DNA of 36,343 bases from Bacteroidia bacterium (GTDB lineage: Bacteria; Bacteroidota; Bacteroidia; Bacteroidales; F082). The position numbers and the translations under genes are program-made. Positions within the stretch are counted from its first letter, which is position 1. Each line of letters opens with the position of its first letter. The notes under the pieces are model-generated. The model ran no database searches. It saw only the letters and a list, made by a program, of their open reading frames with translations, and was not told the origin of the DNA. The DNA lies in NCBI GenBank assembly GCA_030537295.1, contig JAUNNU010000011.1, positions 1 through 36,343 on the forward strand. Direction: 5' to 3'. This document shows positions 1 through 7,026 of the stretch, in pieces.

Positions 1-792
1 AAAACCATAACCGTTGCGCAGACCGGCGGCGACAGCTCGGTGAGGTTAGCGTTTTTTGAGGACAAGACCTTCACCGTTAACGGCGTTACGTTCGAGATGG
101 TTGCCGTGAAGGGCGGCACGTTCACCATGGGGGCGACCTCGGAGCAGGGTAGCGATGCCGAAAGTGACGAGGAACCGACCCACAGCGTGACGTTGGACGA
201 CTACTACATCGGGAAGTTCGAGGTTACGCAGGAGCTTTGGGAGGCTGTGATGGGTACTACGGTAAGCCAGCAGAGGGATAAGGCGGACAGAAATTGGCCG
301 TTGCGAGGTAAAGGCGGCGACTATCCGATGTACTATGTCAGCTGGGAAGAGTGTCAGGAGTTTGTCAGTAAGCTGAACCGTCTGACCGGGGCGAACTTCC
401 GTCTTCCTACTGAGGCGGAGTGGGAGTACGCGGCGAGAGGAGGAAACAAGAGCAAGGGATACAAGTACAGCGGGAGCAACAGCATAGGCGATGTGGCGTG
501 GTACGATGACAACAGCGGCAGCAAGACCCACCCTGTAGGCACGAAGTCGCCGAACGAGCTCGGGATATACGACATGAGCGGTAACGTGTATGAGTGGTGT
601 CAGGACTGGTACGACAGCTACGGCAGCGGTTCGCAGACGAACCCACAGTGGCCGTCGTCTGGCTCTTACCGCGTGCACCGTGGTGGCGGTTGGGGCAACC
701 TCGCGCGGCGCTGCCGCGTGTCTGATCGCGACTGCAGCACGCCCGACGACCGCCGCAGCAACCTCGGCTTCCGCCTCGCGGTCTCCCAGTAA
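1..792 (+). CDS. SUMF1/FGE-sulfatase-fold protein, 5' end outside window
   Basis: The frame is open to the left edge, so the start lies outside the window; the GTG at 40 is probably not the start. The first ~14 visible codons (ending TITVAQTGG) resemble the last strand of a BACON or Ig-like domain, suggesting a secreted multidomain protein. From about base 76 the formylglycine-generating-enzyme (FGE) fold is clear: GGTFTMG, FEVTQELWEAVMG, FRLPTEAEWEYAARGG, DMSGNVYEWCQDWY and the terminal GFRLA. In true FGE the segment after RGGSW carries two cysteines. Here the first is absent (GGGWGNLARRC), so sulfatase activation is unlikely; a binding or structural role is inferred. The last ~40 codons are strikingly GC-rich, and the residues expected on the binding face are almost all encoded by NNC codons, as in diversity-generating retroelement targets. 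A paralogue lies at 12426. Confidence 0.85.
   Translation, partial: KTITVAQTGGDSSVRLAFFEDKTFTVNGVTFEMVAVKGGTFTMGATSEQGSDAESDEEPTHSVTLDDYYIGKFEVTQELWEAVMGTTVSQQRDKADRNWPLRGKGGDYPMYYVSWEECQEFVSKLNRLTGANFRLPTEAEWEYAARGGNKSKGYKYSGSNSIGDVAWYDDNSGSKTHPVGTKSPNELGIYDMSGNVYEWCQDWYDSYGSGSQTNPQWPSSGSYRVHRGGGWGNLARRCRVSDRDCSTPDDRRSNLGFRLAVSQ
655..792 (+). other. Putative DGR-like variable region of the SUMF1-fold protein
   Basis: After the conserved RGG-W motif the codons at C-type-lectin-fold binding positions are ggc aac ctc, cgc, gat, gac, tgc, agc, gac, cgc, agc and aac. All but gat end in C. They are separated by invariant family codons (tgc cgc, cgc, ccc, ctc ggc ttc cgc). This is the pattern left when adenines of AAC/AAT template codons are replaced during mutagenic retrohoming. 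No template repeat or reverse transcriptase is visible in this window, so the donor would have to be elsewhere. Ordinary GC-rich drift or gene conversion among SUMF1 paralogues remains possible. Confidence 0.35.
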
Positions 793-875
793 ACAGTCGG
801 CTAATCCGTCCATCTTTTAAGCTGCGGAGCGTAGGCGGAAAACGTAGGGAGAAAAAAGTCGTTGTCCGGCTGTAG

Positions 876-895
876 AGACGCGCCGCTGCGCGTCT
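876..895. repeat. 20-nt palindrome, copy 1
   Basis: AGACGCGC and GCGCGTCT form a perfect 8-bp stem around the 4-nt loop CGCT. It is preceded by CTGTAG, as is copy 3. The outer AGACG/CGTCT is shared with the other copies while the inner stem differs. Confidence 0.8.
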
Positions 896-904
896 GAATT
901 AATG

Positions 905-924
905 AGACGGGCGGCGGCCCGTCT
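905..924. repeat. 20-nt palindrome, copy 2
   Basis: AGACGGGC and GCCCGTCT form a perfect 8-bp stem with loop GGCG. It has the same length and outer arms as copies 1 and 3, with a different but self-complementary inner stem. Confidence 0.8.
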
Positions 925-989
925 GTACGGCGGTTACGCCGAGGGGCTGTAAACCGATGTTTTAGTTTTACGTGGTTATCTGGCTGTAG

Positions 990-1009
990 AGACGGTGCAC
1001 GCACCGTCT
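990..1009. repeat. 20-nt palindrome, copy 3
   Basis: AGACGGTGC and GCACCGTCT form 9 bp around AC; the whole 20-mer is a near-perfect palindrome. CTGTAG precedes it and TGAAT follows the arm, as in copy 1. Confidence 0.8.
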
Positions 1010-1093
1010 GAATAAAGGCAAATGAGACGTTTTGGGTTCTTTGCGACAGGCAACCGTCATGAAGTGTGAAATCGTAAAATCTTTTGTAAAAAA

Positions 1094-1108
1094 TTATGTA
1101 AAACATAA
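1094..1108. promoter_or_regulatory. Inverted repeat, possible operator of ATPase gene 1
   Basis: TTATGT and ACATAA are perfect inverted arms separated by AAA. They lie just upstream of the promoter box at 1120-1127, where a repressor could block polymerase. Function is inferred from position only. Confidence 0.3.
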
Positions 1109-1119
1109 AATTTAATTTG

Positions 1120-1127
1120 TATTTTTG
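1120..1127 (+). promoter_or_regulatory. Bacteroidota -7 box TATTTTTG for ATPase gene 1
   Basis: It matches the primary sigma consensus TAnnTTTG, 15 bp before the ATG at 1143. No clean -33 TTTG at the usual spacing was found. Confidence 0.5.
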
Positions 1128-1142
1128 CATAAATTTTTAATT

Positions 1143-2291
1143 ATGATAAAACGGACAATAGAAGAGAAACTGCGTCAGATGACAACGAAATTTCCGGTCG
1201 TCACATTGACAGGCACACGCCAATGTGGTAAATCGACTTTGTTGCGGCAGCGTTTCAGTGACTTCAAATACATATCTCTTGAAGACTTGGACAATCGTCA
1301 ATTTGCAATCGAAGACCCTCGCGGATTTCTCATGAACTTCGGAACTCCACTGATTATTGATGAGTCACAATATGCTTCAAATCTGTTTTCTTATATCCAA
1401 ACGGCTGTCGATGAAAAAAACAAATCGGGAATGTATATTTTATCCGGTTCCCATAACTTTCTGTTGATGGAGCGAATATCGCAAAGTTTGGCAGGCCGTA
1501 CAGCAGTGCTGAAATTGTCGCCTTTTTCAGTTGCTGAATTGAAAAATGTCTCGCTCCTGCCGCAGAATTTGAATGAATGGCTTGTGACTGGAGGCTATCC
1601 GCGAATTTATGATATGAATATAGCTCCCGCTGATTTCTTCCCAAGCTATATCCAAACATATATTGAACGCGATGTCAGATTGTTGCGTAACATCAGCGAT
1701 TTGTCGCAGTTCGTGCGTTTTTTGAAACTGTGCGCCGGACGTGTCGCCCAACTGCTGAATGTGGCGTCACTTGCATCTGAATGTGGAATCACCGTCCCCA
1801 CTGCCAATGCATGGCTATCGATACTTGAGACAAGCCATGTGATTCTTTTGTTGAAACCTTATTATAAAAACTATAACAAACGTCTCGTGAAATCGCCCAA
1901 GCTGTATTTCTGTGATACGGGTTTGGCATCAGCTTTACTCGGGATGGATGACTGTCGTCAAATGGAAACTCATTATCTTCGTGGAGAATTGTTTGAAAAT
2001 ATGGTCGTCTCGGAATTTGTTAAAAAAGCATACGGACAAGGTCGTGAACCAAATCTGTATTTCTGGCGCGACAGCAATAACGAAGAGGTTGACCTGTTGG
2101 AGGAACGTGGTGCTGTATTGGATTGCTATGAAATAAAATCAACAGCTACCATGCATACCGAACATTTTAAATCGTTGAAATCATTTGCTAAAAAAGCTGA
2201 CGTCGGAATTGGTCATCTTCATGTTGTGTATGGTGGTAACACTGATATTCAAACTTCAAATGGAGACTATATCTCTTGGAAGAGTTTGTAG
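1143..2291 (+). CDS. AAA ATPase with DUF4143 C-terminal domain
   Basis: A 382-residue cytoplasmic ATPase of the AAA_14/DUF4143 class. The Walker A motif GTRQCGKST is at residues 24-32; Walker B LIIDESQ follows, and GSHNFLL resembles sensor 1. The C-terminal DUF4143 part contains EEVDLL and, about 20 residues on, YEIKS. These match the D...ExK core of PD-(D/E)XK nuclease folds, so a nuclease-like tail with its key residues is plausible. The ATG at 1143 was chosen because the upstream in-frame TTG at 1125 lies inside the promoter box. The family is abundant and laterally mobile in Bacteroidota, and its cellular role is not established. A second member with a different C-terminus follows at 2486, with its own promoter, so the two are not an obvious operon. 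Confidence 0.85.
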   Translation: MIKRTIEEKLRQMTTKFPVVTLTGTRQCGKSTLLRQRFSDFKYISLEDLDNRQFAIEDPRGFLMNFGTPLIIDESQYASNLFSYIQTAVDEKNKSGMYILSGSHNFLLMERISQSLAGRTAVLKLSPFSVAELKNVSLLPQNLNEWLVTGGYPRIYDMNIAPADFFPSYIQTYIERDVRLLRNISDLSQFVRFLKLCAGRVAQLLNVASLASECGITVPTANAWLSILETSHVILLLKPYYKNYNKRLVKSPKLYFCDTGLASALLGMDDCRQMETHYLRGELFENMVVSEFVKKAYGQGREPNLYFWRDSNNEEVDLLEERGAVLDCYEIKSTATMHTEHFKSLKSFAKKADVGIGHLHVVYGGNTDIQTSNGDYISWKSL

Positions 2292-2315
2292 CAAAGAGGT
2301 TATATCTTAGAGAAA

Positions 2316-2333
2316 AGCCGGCGTTGTCCGGCT
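2316..2333 (+). terminator. Hairpin after ATPase gene 1, weak terminator candidate
   Basis: AGCCGG and CCGGCT form a 6-bp GC-rich stem with loop CGTTGT, 25 bp after the stop codon. No U-run follows, so it may instead be a remnant of the repeat that shares GTTGTCCGGCT with 861-871. Confidence 0.3.
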
Positions 2334-2392
2334 CTACTGGAAAAATCGTCGTTATCTCGAAATAGTGCATCGGACGCTTCCGTGTGGCAATG

Positions 2393-2488
2393 AAAAGTTG
2401 CATTTATAAACTCAACTTTTAAAATTTTTATAAAAAGTTGTAGTTATAAACTTAACTTTTTGTATTTTTGCGAAAAGTTTTAGCTATG
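2393..2488. repeat. 40-bp-spaced tandem repeat overlapping promoter and start of ATPase gene 2
   Basis: Units begin at 2393, 2433 and 2473, exactly 40 bp apart. Units 1 and 2 match at 25 of the first 28 bases; unit 3 is partial and contains the ATG of the next gene. Unit 1 has inverted arms AAAAGTTG and CAACTTTT (2393-2400, 2413-2420); unit 2 keeps AAAAGTT and AACTTTT. The promoter box at 2463-2470 lies in the tail of unit 2. The layout suggests a cooperative operator, possibly for autoregulation. Confidence 0.65.
2463..2470 (+). promoter_or_regulatory. -7 box TATTTTTG for ATPase gene 2
   Basis: It fits TAnnTTTG and is followed by CG and the third repeat unit; the ATG is 16 bp downstream. 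The equivalent segment of repeat unit 1 (2423-2430) lacks the final G and is not a good box. Confidence 0.5.
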
Positions 2489-3679
2489 GAAATAATTGAT
2501 AGAAATTATTATGAAAATATGATAACAGAATCGCTTGGGAAAGGCGAAGCTGTTGTGCTGACGGGCCATCGCCGCGTCGGAAAAAGTACCATTTTGGAAA
2601 ATCTTTCAAGGAAATTTGCATCAAAAGGCAATGTGATTTTCCTTGATATGGAAGATCCTGACAATTCATCGATAAATAATTACATTGATTTACATGAATT
2701 TACGAAAGGAAAATTGTCGGAAGACAGACAAAATTATCTGATGATTGACGAAGTTCAGGAAATCGAAAATTTTGAAAAGACACTGCGTTTTCTTGTGAAA
2801 CAGAACAATGTTGATGTAATCATTACAGGCAGCAATGCGTTCATGTTGTCGGGTGAGATTGCCACTTTATTTGCCGGACGATGCACGGAGTTACACATAT
2901 ATAGCCTTGATTATCAAGAATTTTTATTGTTTCATAACTTGCAAGATACGGAAAAGTCGCTCGTCAGTTATTTGAAATGGGGCGGGTTGCCTTTCATGCA
3001 CAACATTGCGGTTGACGACCTGAGGTCGAGGATTGATTATCTCGGCGGAATTTATAACACAATCTTTATCAAGGACATAGTGAAGCGACACAATATACGC
3101 AATGTCACCCTGATTGATAATCTTGCAAGATTCATTGCCGACAATTGCGGGAAACTCATATCAGCCAATAGTATTTCAAATTACCTGAAAGGAAACAACA
3201 CGAAAGTCGCCGGCACCACCATCAATGAATACATCGGTTATCTTTGCGAGGCTTATCTGATTGACAAGGTAAAGAGGTATGATATCAAAGGCAAAAAGGT
3301 GTTCGACCAGCAGGAGAAATATTATTTTGAAGACATAGGAATCCGTAATTACCTATGTAATGACAAACGCAATACTGATATTGAAAAAATAATGGAAAAC
3401 ATTGTTTATCTGCGACTTAAAGAATTGGGATATGATGTTTTCGTCGGGCAGTTCAATGGTAAGGAAATTGATTTTGTTGCAAAAACAGGCGACGACATCA
3501 GATATTATCAGGTGTCTTACACAATTTCTTCGGATGAAACTTACGCAAGAGAATACGGCAACTTGAAATTGATAAAAGACAATTATCCAAAGTATGTAAT
3601 CACAATGGATCCGTTGGCTTCGTTGGTTAGCGACAATGGTATAATAACCGTTTCGCTGCATGATTTTTTAATGAATTAA
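2486..3679 (+). CDS. AAA ATPase with DUF4143 C-terminal domain, second type
   Basis: A 397-residue ATPase. The Walker A motif GHRRVGKST is at residues 27-35; Walker B is YLMIDEVQE, and TGSNAFMLSGE matches the sensor region of the AAA_14 family. The C-terminal domain contains GKEIDFVA but then YYQVSYT where the upstream paralogue has YEIKS. The ExK half of a nuclease core is therefore missing and a nuclease role is unlikely. The ATG at 2486 is preferred to the in-frame TTG at 2468, which is part of the promoter. Transcription probably starts within the 40-bp tandem repeat, which suggests self-control. Base composition is AT-rich compared with the glycogen genes that follow. The function of the family is not established. 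Confidence 0.85.
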   Translation: MEIIDRNYYENMITESLGKGEAVVLTGHRRVGKSTILENLSRKFASKGNVIFLDMEDPDNSSINNYIDLHEFTKGKLSEDRQNYLMIDEVQEIENFEKTLRFLVKQNNVDVIITGSNAFMLSGEIATLFAGRCTELHIYSLDYQEFLLFHNLQDTEKSLVSYLKWGGLPFMHNIAVDDLRSRIDYLGGIYNTIFIKDIVKRHNIRNVTLIDNLARFIADNCGKLISANSISNYLKGNNTKVAGTTINEYIGYLCEAYLIDKVKRYDIKGKKVFDQQEKYYFEDIGIRNYLCNDKRNTDIEKIMENIVYLRLKELGYDVFVGQFNGKEIDFVAKTGDDIRYYQVSYTISSDETYAREYGNLKLIKDNYPKYVITMDPLASLVSDNGIITVSLHDFLMN

Positions 3680-3717
3680 ATTTTCAAAAAAATCTTCACA
3701 TTTTGATTTTTTCTTTT

Positions 3718-3725
3718 TATATTTG
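3718..3725 (+). promoter_or_regulatory. -7 box TATATTTG for the glycogen operon
   Basis: It matches TAnnTTTG, with GCAGG following and the first ATG of the operon 36 bp downstream. It is the only clear promoter before the six co-directional genes to 13751. Confidence 0.55.
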
Positions 3726-3761
3726 CAGGTTTAAATTTTGAAAATTAATCTGTTGAGAAAT

Positions 3762-5717
3762 ATGGCTTATATCTCTTTCGACAAACAACATTTGGTCAAT
3801 CTGGAGTTCACCATGAACAAGGAAATCCTGCGGTCGAATCGTTCCGGGGCTTTCTATAATACAACCATAATCGGTTGTAACACAAGGAAATACCACGGGC
3901 TTTTGGTAGTGCCGCAGCCGCAACTCGATAACAACAACCATGTGCTTCTGTCGTCAATAGATGAGACGATAATCGCAAACAAGGAGGAGTTTCATCTCGG
4001 CGTTCATGAGTATCAAGGCGGCACAATCGCGCCCCGCGGACATAAATATCTTCGTGAGTTCACCGCCGAACCGATACCGAAACTTCTTTATCGCGTCGGC
4101 AGCTCGTTCCTGACAAAGGAATACATATTTGAGGAAAAGGAACCGCGAATCTTAATACGCTATACGCTGATGGACGCAGCGCAGCCTATCACGTTGAGAC
4201 TCATGCCGTTCCTCGCTTTCAGAAATGTCCACATGGTGACTCATGAGAATTATTCGGCAAACAGGAAATACACTCCGCTGAAAAACGGCGCCGCATGGCA
4301 GATGTACGAAAATTACGACACGCTGTGTTTCCAGATTTCCAAGGCGAATGAATACACGCATTGCCCGGATTGGTATCGTAACTTGTTTTATATCAGAGAG
4401 TTCGAGCGTGGCTATGACGCTGTCGAAGACCTTTACGTCCCGGGTTTCTTTGAAGTCCAGATGAAAAAAGGCGACAGCATCGTGGTGTCGGCCGGAGTCG
4501 AAGAGAAAAATCCGGCTCTTTTCAAGAAACAGTTTGACAATCAGATAGAACACCGCATTCCTCGCGACAGCTTCGAGCATTGTCTGCAAAATTCCGCGCA
4601 GCAGTTTATAATAAAAGGTGAGGAGGGCACGCGGATGTTCGCCGGATTCCCTTGGTTCGGCTCGTGCAGCCGCGACACATTCCTGTCATTGCCCGGGATA
4701 TGCCTCGCCAATGGCGATGAGAAGATGTTCAAGGACATGCTCAAATATTTCATCGACAGGATGCACGGAGCGTTTTTCCCGCATAAATATTATCAGAAAA
4801 GTCTGTATTATACGGCAGTTGACTCGCCGCTGTGGTTCTTCGTCAACCTTCAGAAATACGAGTCGATGCTTGGGAAAAGGAAGAAATACATCTGGAACGA
4901 GTATGGCGAAGTCGTCACGAAGATACTCGACAGTTTCATCAAAGGCACCGACTTCAATGTCAAGGCGCAGGAAAACGGGCTTCTGTATGCCGGAAACGAA
5001 AATCTCGCTTTGACATGGATGAACGTGTTCTGTGACGGCAAGCCGTGGACACCGAGATATGGGTTTGCGATAGAGATTAACGCCTTGTGGTACAATGCTT
5101 TACGTTATGGCATCGAACTGCTTAAGGTCGCAGATAAGAAAGACCCTCGTCTCGCTGAATGGCAGGATGTCGCCGCGAAGATTGAGAAGTCGTTTGTCGA
5201 GACATTCTATGATGAACAAAATGACGTTTTCTTCGATTATGTGAATGAAAAAGAAAAGAATTCGATGGTGCGTCCTAACATGCTGATAGCCAGCTCGATG
5301 CCGTATTCGCCGATGAGAGACGAGCTGAAAAAGAAAATTTTGGACGTGACGCGTTCGGAATTGCTGACGATTCGTGGATTGCGTTCGCTTTCGCCTCGCG
5401 AGGAACGCACATACGTCGGGATAACGCTCGGCAACCACCGTGAACGCGAGCAAGCCTATCACAACGGTACCGTATTCCCTTGGTTGATAATGCCTTACGC
5501 GGATGCTTGCCTCTCGATTTACGGAGAGACGGCGTTGCCGTATCTTGAAGACCTCTACAATGGTTTTGAGGAAGCCATCTTCGTGAACGGCATCGGGAGC
5601 ATCTCCGAAATATACGACGGCAACCCGCCACACGAGGCTCGCGGCTGCATCTCGCAGTCAACAAGCGTGGCGGCACTGCTTTACTTGAAATACACTATTG
5701 ATTCGTTAAAAAAATAA
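3762..5717 (+). CDS. Glycogen debranching enzyme, amylo-alpha-1,6-glucosidase (GH133 type)
   Basis: A 651-residue enzyme with the N-terminal GDE_N beta-sandwich (GAFYNTTIIGCNTRKYHGLL near residue 30) and a C-terminal (alpha/alpha)6 GDE_C domain. The catalytic region is recognised by GSCSRDTFLSLPG, with Asp305 in the RDT motif, and by SISEIYDGNPPHEARG near the C-terminus. It is expected to hydrolyse alpha-1,6 branch stubs of glycogen in the cytoplasm. The ATG at 3762 was chosen over the TTG at 3738. It is the first gene of the operon, followed after 10 bp by a GT4 transferase, as in other Bacteroidales glycogen clusters. GlgB and GlgC are not in this window. Confidence 0.9.
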   Translation: MAYISFDKQHLVNLEFTMNKEILRSNRSGAFYNTTIIGCNTRKYHGLLVVPQPQLDNNNHVLLSSIDETIIANKEEFHLGVHEYQGGTIAPRGHKYLREFTAEPIPKLLYRVGSSFLTKEYIFEEKEPRILIRYTLMDAAQPITLRLMPFLAFRNVHMVTHENYSANRKYTPLKNGAAWQMYENYDTLCFQISKANEYTHCPDWYRNLFYIREFERGYDAVEDLYVPGFFEVQMKKGDSIVVSAGVEEKNPALFKKQFDNQIEHRIPRDSFEHCLQNSAQQFIIKGEEGTRMFAGFPWFGSCSRDTFLSLPGICLANGDEKMFKDMLKYFIDRMHGAFFPHKYYQKSLYYTAVDSPLWFFVNLQKYESMLGKRKKYIWNEYGEVVTKILDSFIKGTDFNVKAQENGLLYAGNENLALTWMNVFCDGKPWTPRYGFAIEINALWYNALRYGIELLKVADKKDPRLAEWQDVAAKIEKSFVETFYDEQNDVFFDYVNEKEKNSMVRPNMLIASSMPYSPMRDELKKKILDVTRSELLTIRGLRSLSPREERTYVGITLGNHREREQAYHNGTVFPWLIMPYADACLSIYGETALPYLEDLYNGFEEAIFVNGIGSISEIYDGNPPHEARGCISQSTSVAALLYLKYTIDSLKK

Positions 5718-5727
5718 AGATAGAGTT

Positions 5728-7026
5728 ATGAGAGTTCTGATGTTTGGTTGGGAGTTCCCACCTCATATTACAGGCGGTCTCGGAACGGCTTGCTACGGAA
5801 TGACTAAAGGGCTTGCCAAGAACGGCGTCGATGTGCTTTTCGTGGTCCCGAAGGCTCACGGCGACGAGGACGAGACCAACGTCCGTCTCCTCAACGCCAG
5901 CGACGTGACCGTCAATATCGACAACGAGACAGACAGAAGTTATTGGGACAGAGTGCAATACATGGAGATCGGCTCTAACATCATACCGTATGTCGGGCCG
6001 GAACAGTTCACCACGATGGTTGAGGAATATCGCCGAGCCACCAATCATTTTCATAGCTCCGTATTCGCCCCGCGTTATGAGTTTTCCGGCAAATACGGCG
6101 CCAACCTCATGGAAGAAGTCGCGCGTTACGCACTCATCGGCTCGTCGTTGGCCACCAAATACGATTTCGATGTCATCCACGCTCACGACTGGCTGACATA
6201 TTCCGCCGGTGTCGCGGCCAAGGAGACAACAGGGAAACCGTTGGTGGTGCACATGCACGCCACCGAGTTCGACCGCTCCGGCGAAAACATCAACACCAAC
6301 GTCTATGCCATCGAACGCCGCGGCATGGAAGCCGCCGACCTCGTCATCACAGTAAGCGACTGGACACGTAACATCGTGATAAACAAATACGGAATCAATC
6401 CCGACAAGGTTATCACCGTGCATAACGCCGTCGAACCGAGCGACAAGTCACTCGACGAATACGAGCGCAGCGGCCTGAAAGCCAAAGTGGTGACATTCCT
6501 CGGACGTATCACTTACCAGAAAGGGCCGGAATACTTCGTTGAGGCGGCATATAAAATCCTTCAGGTTGACCCGACAATCCATTTCGTCATGGCCGGAACC
6601 GGCGACATGCTCCCGAAAATGGTCAAACGCGTGGCGCAGCTGAAAATCGGAAGCAACTTCCATTTCACCGGATTCCTGAAGGGCAACGACGTCGATCAGA
6701 TGTTTGCGATGAGCGATGTATTTGTAATGCCTTCAATATCAGAACCTTTCGGTATCGTGCCGCTCGAAGCCATGCGCCTGAATGTGCCGGTCATCATCTC
6801 AAAACAGTCGGGCGTCTCGGAAGTCGTGCAACATGCGTTGAAAGTCGATTTCTGGGACATCAACGGACTCGCCGACGCAATTTATGGCATCTGCAAATAC
6901 AAGGCAGTCGCCGAAATCTTCAAAAAAGAAGGTAAAGAAGAAGTTGACAACCTCAAATGGGAGTTCGCTTCAAAGAAAATCAAAGCAGTTTATGAACAAG
7001 CAATCAATATAAAAAATAGAATATGA
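5728..7026 (+). CDS. GT4 glycosyltransferase of the glycogen cluster
   Basis: A 432-residue GT-B fold enzyme. The N-terminal half has the GWEFPPHITGGLGTACYG nucleotide-sugar loop and DVIHAHDWLT; the C-terminal half has FLGRITYQKGPEYFVEA and the family's E-x7-E motif (Glu339 and Glu347 in EPFGIVPLE). The family usually transfers glucose from a nucleotide sugar to a growing alpha-glucan; the donor cannot be read from sequence. The ATG at 5728 is 10 bp after the debranching enzyme. Its TGA overlaps the next ATG (ATGA at 7023-7026), which indicates translational coupling. It is probably an alternative alpha-glucan synthase or maltosyl/glucosyl donor enzyme in glycogen formation. Confidence 0.85.
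   Translation: MRVLMFGWEFPPHITGGLGTACYGMTKGLAKNGVDVLFVVPKAHGDEDETNVRLLNASDVTVNIDNETDRSYWDRVQYMEIGSNIIPYVGPEQFTTMVEEYRRATNHFHSSVFAPRYEFSGKYGANLMEEVARYALIGSSLATKYDFDVIHAHDWLTYSAGVAAKETTGKPLVVHMHATEFDRSGENINTNVYAIERRGMEAADLVITVSDWTRNIVINKYGINPDKVITVHNAVEPSDKSLDEYERSGLKAKVVTFLGRITYQKGPEYFVEAAYKILQVDPTIHFVMAGTGDMLPKMVKRVAQLKIGSNFHFTGFLKGNDVDQMFAMSDVFVMPSISEPFGIVPLEAMRLNVPVIISKQSGVSEVVQHALKVDFWDINGLADAIYGICKYKAVAEIFKKEGKEEVDNLKWEFASKKIKAVYEQAINIKNRI

Larger units (their letters stand above)
793..1142. other. 350-bp intergenic region with palindromes and promoter
   Basis: No convincing gene lies here; open frames on either strand run through palindromic repeats. The segment holds three 20-nt palindromes (876-895, 905-924, 990-1009), a shorter hairpin with CGGCG arms and a GTTA loop (928-941), a 15-bp inverted repeat (1094-1108) and the promoter box of the next gene (1120-1127). 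GTTGTCCGGCT at 861-871 recurs at 2323-2333 after the following gene. Confidence 0.7.

Noticed and set aside
46-813. Long minus-strand frame opposite the SUMF1-fold gene
   Set aside because: Arg/Ala/Val-rich shadow caused by GC-rich codons of the true gene on the plus strand.
801-1130. Minus-strand 109-codon open frame in the first intergenic region
   Set aside because: It runs through all three palindromes, has no recognisable domain and no promoter; its residues are translated repeats.
1-3700. DGR reverse transcriptase or template repeat near the putative variable region
   Set aside because: No YxDD-type polymerase motif or A-rich copy of the region was seen in the window.
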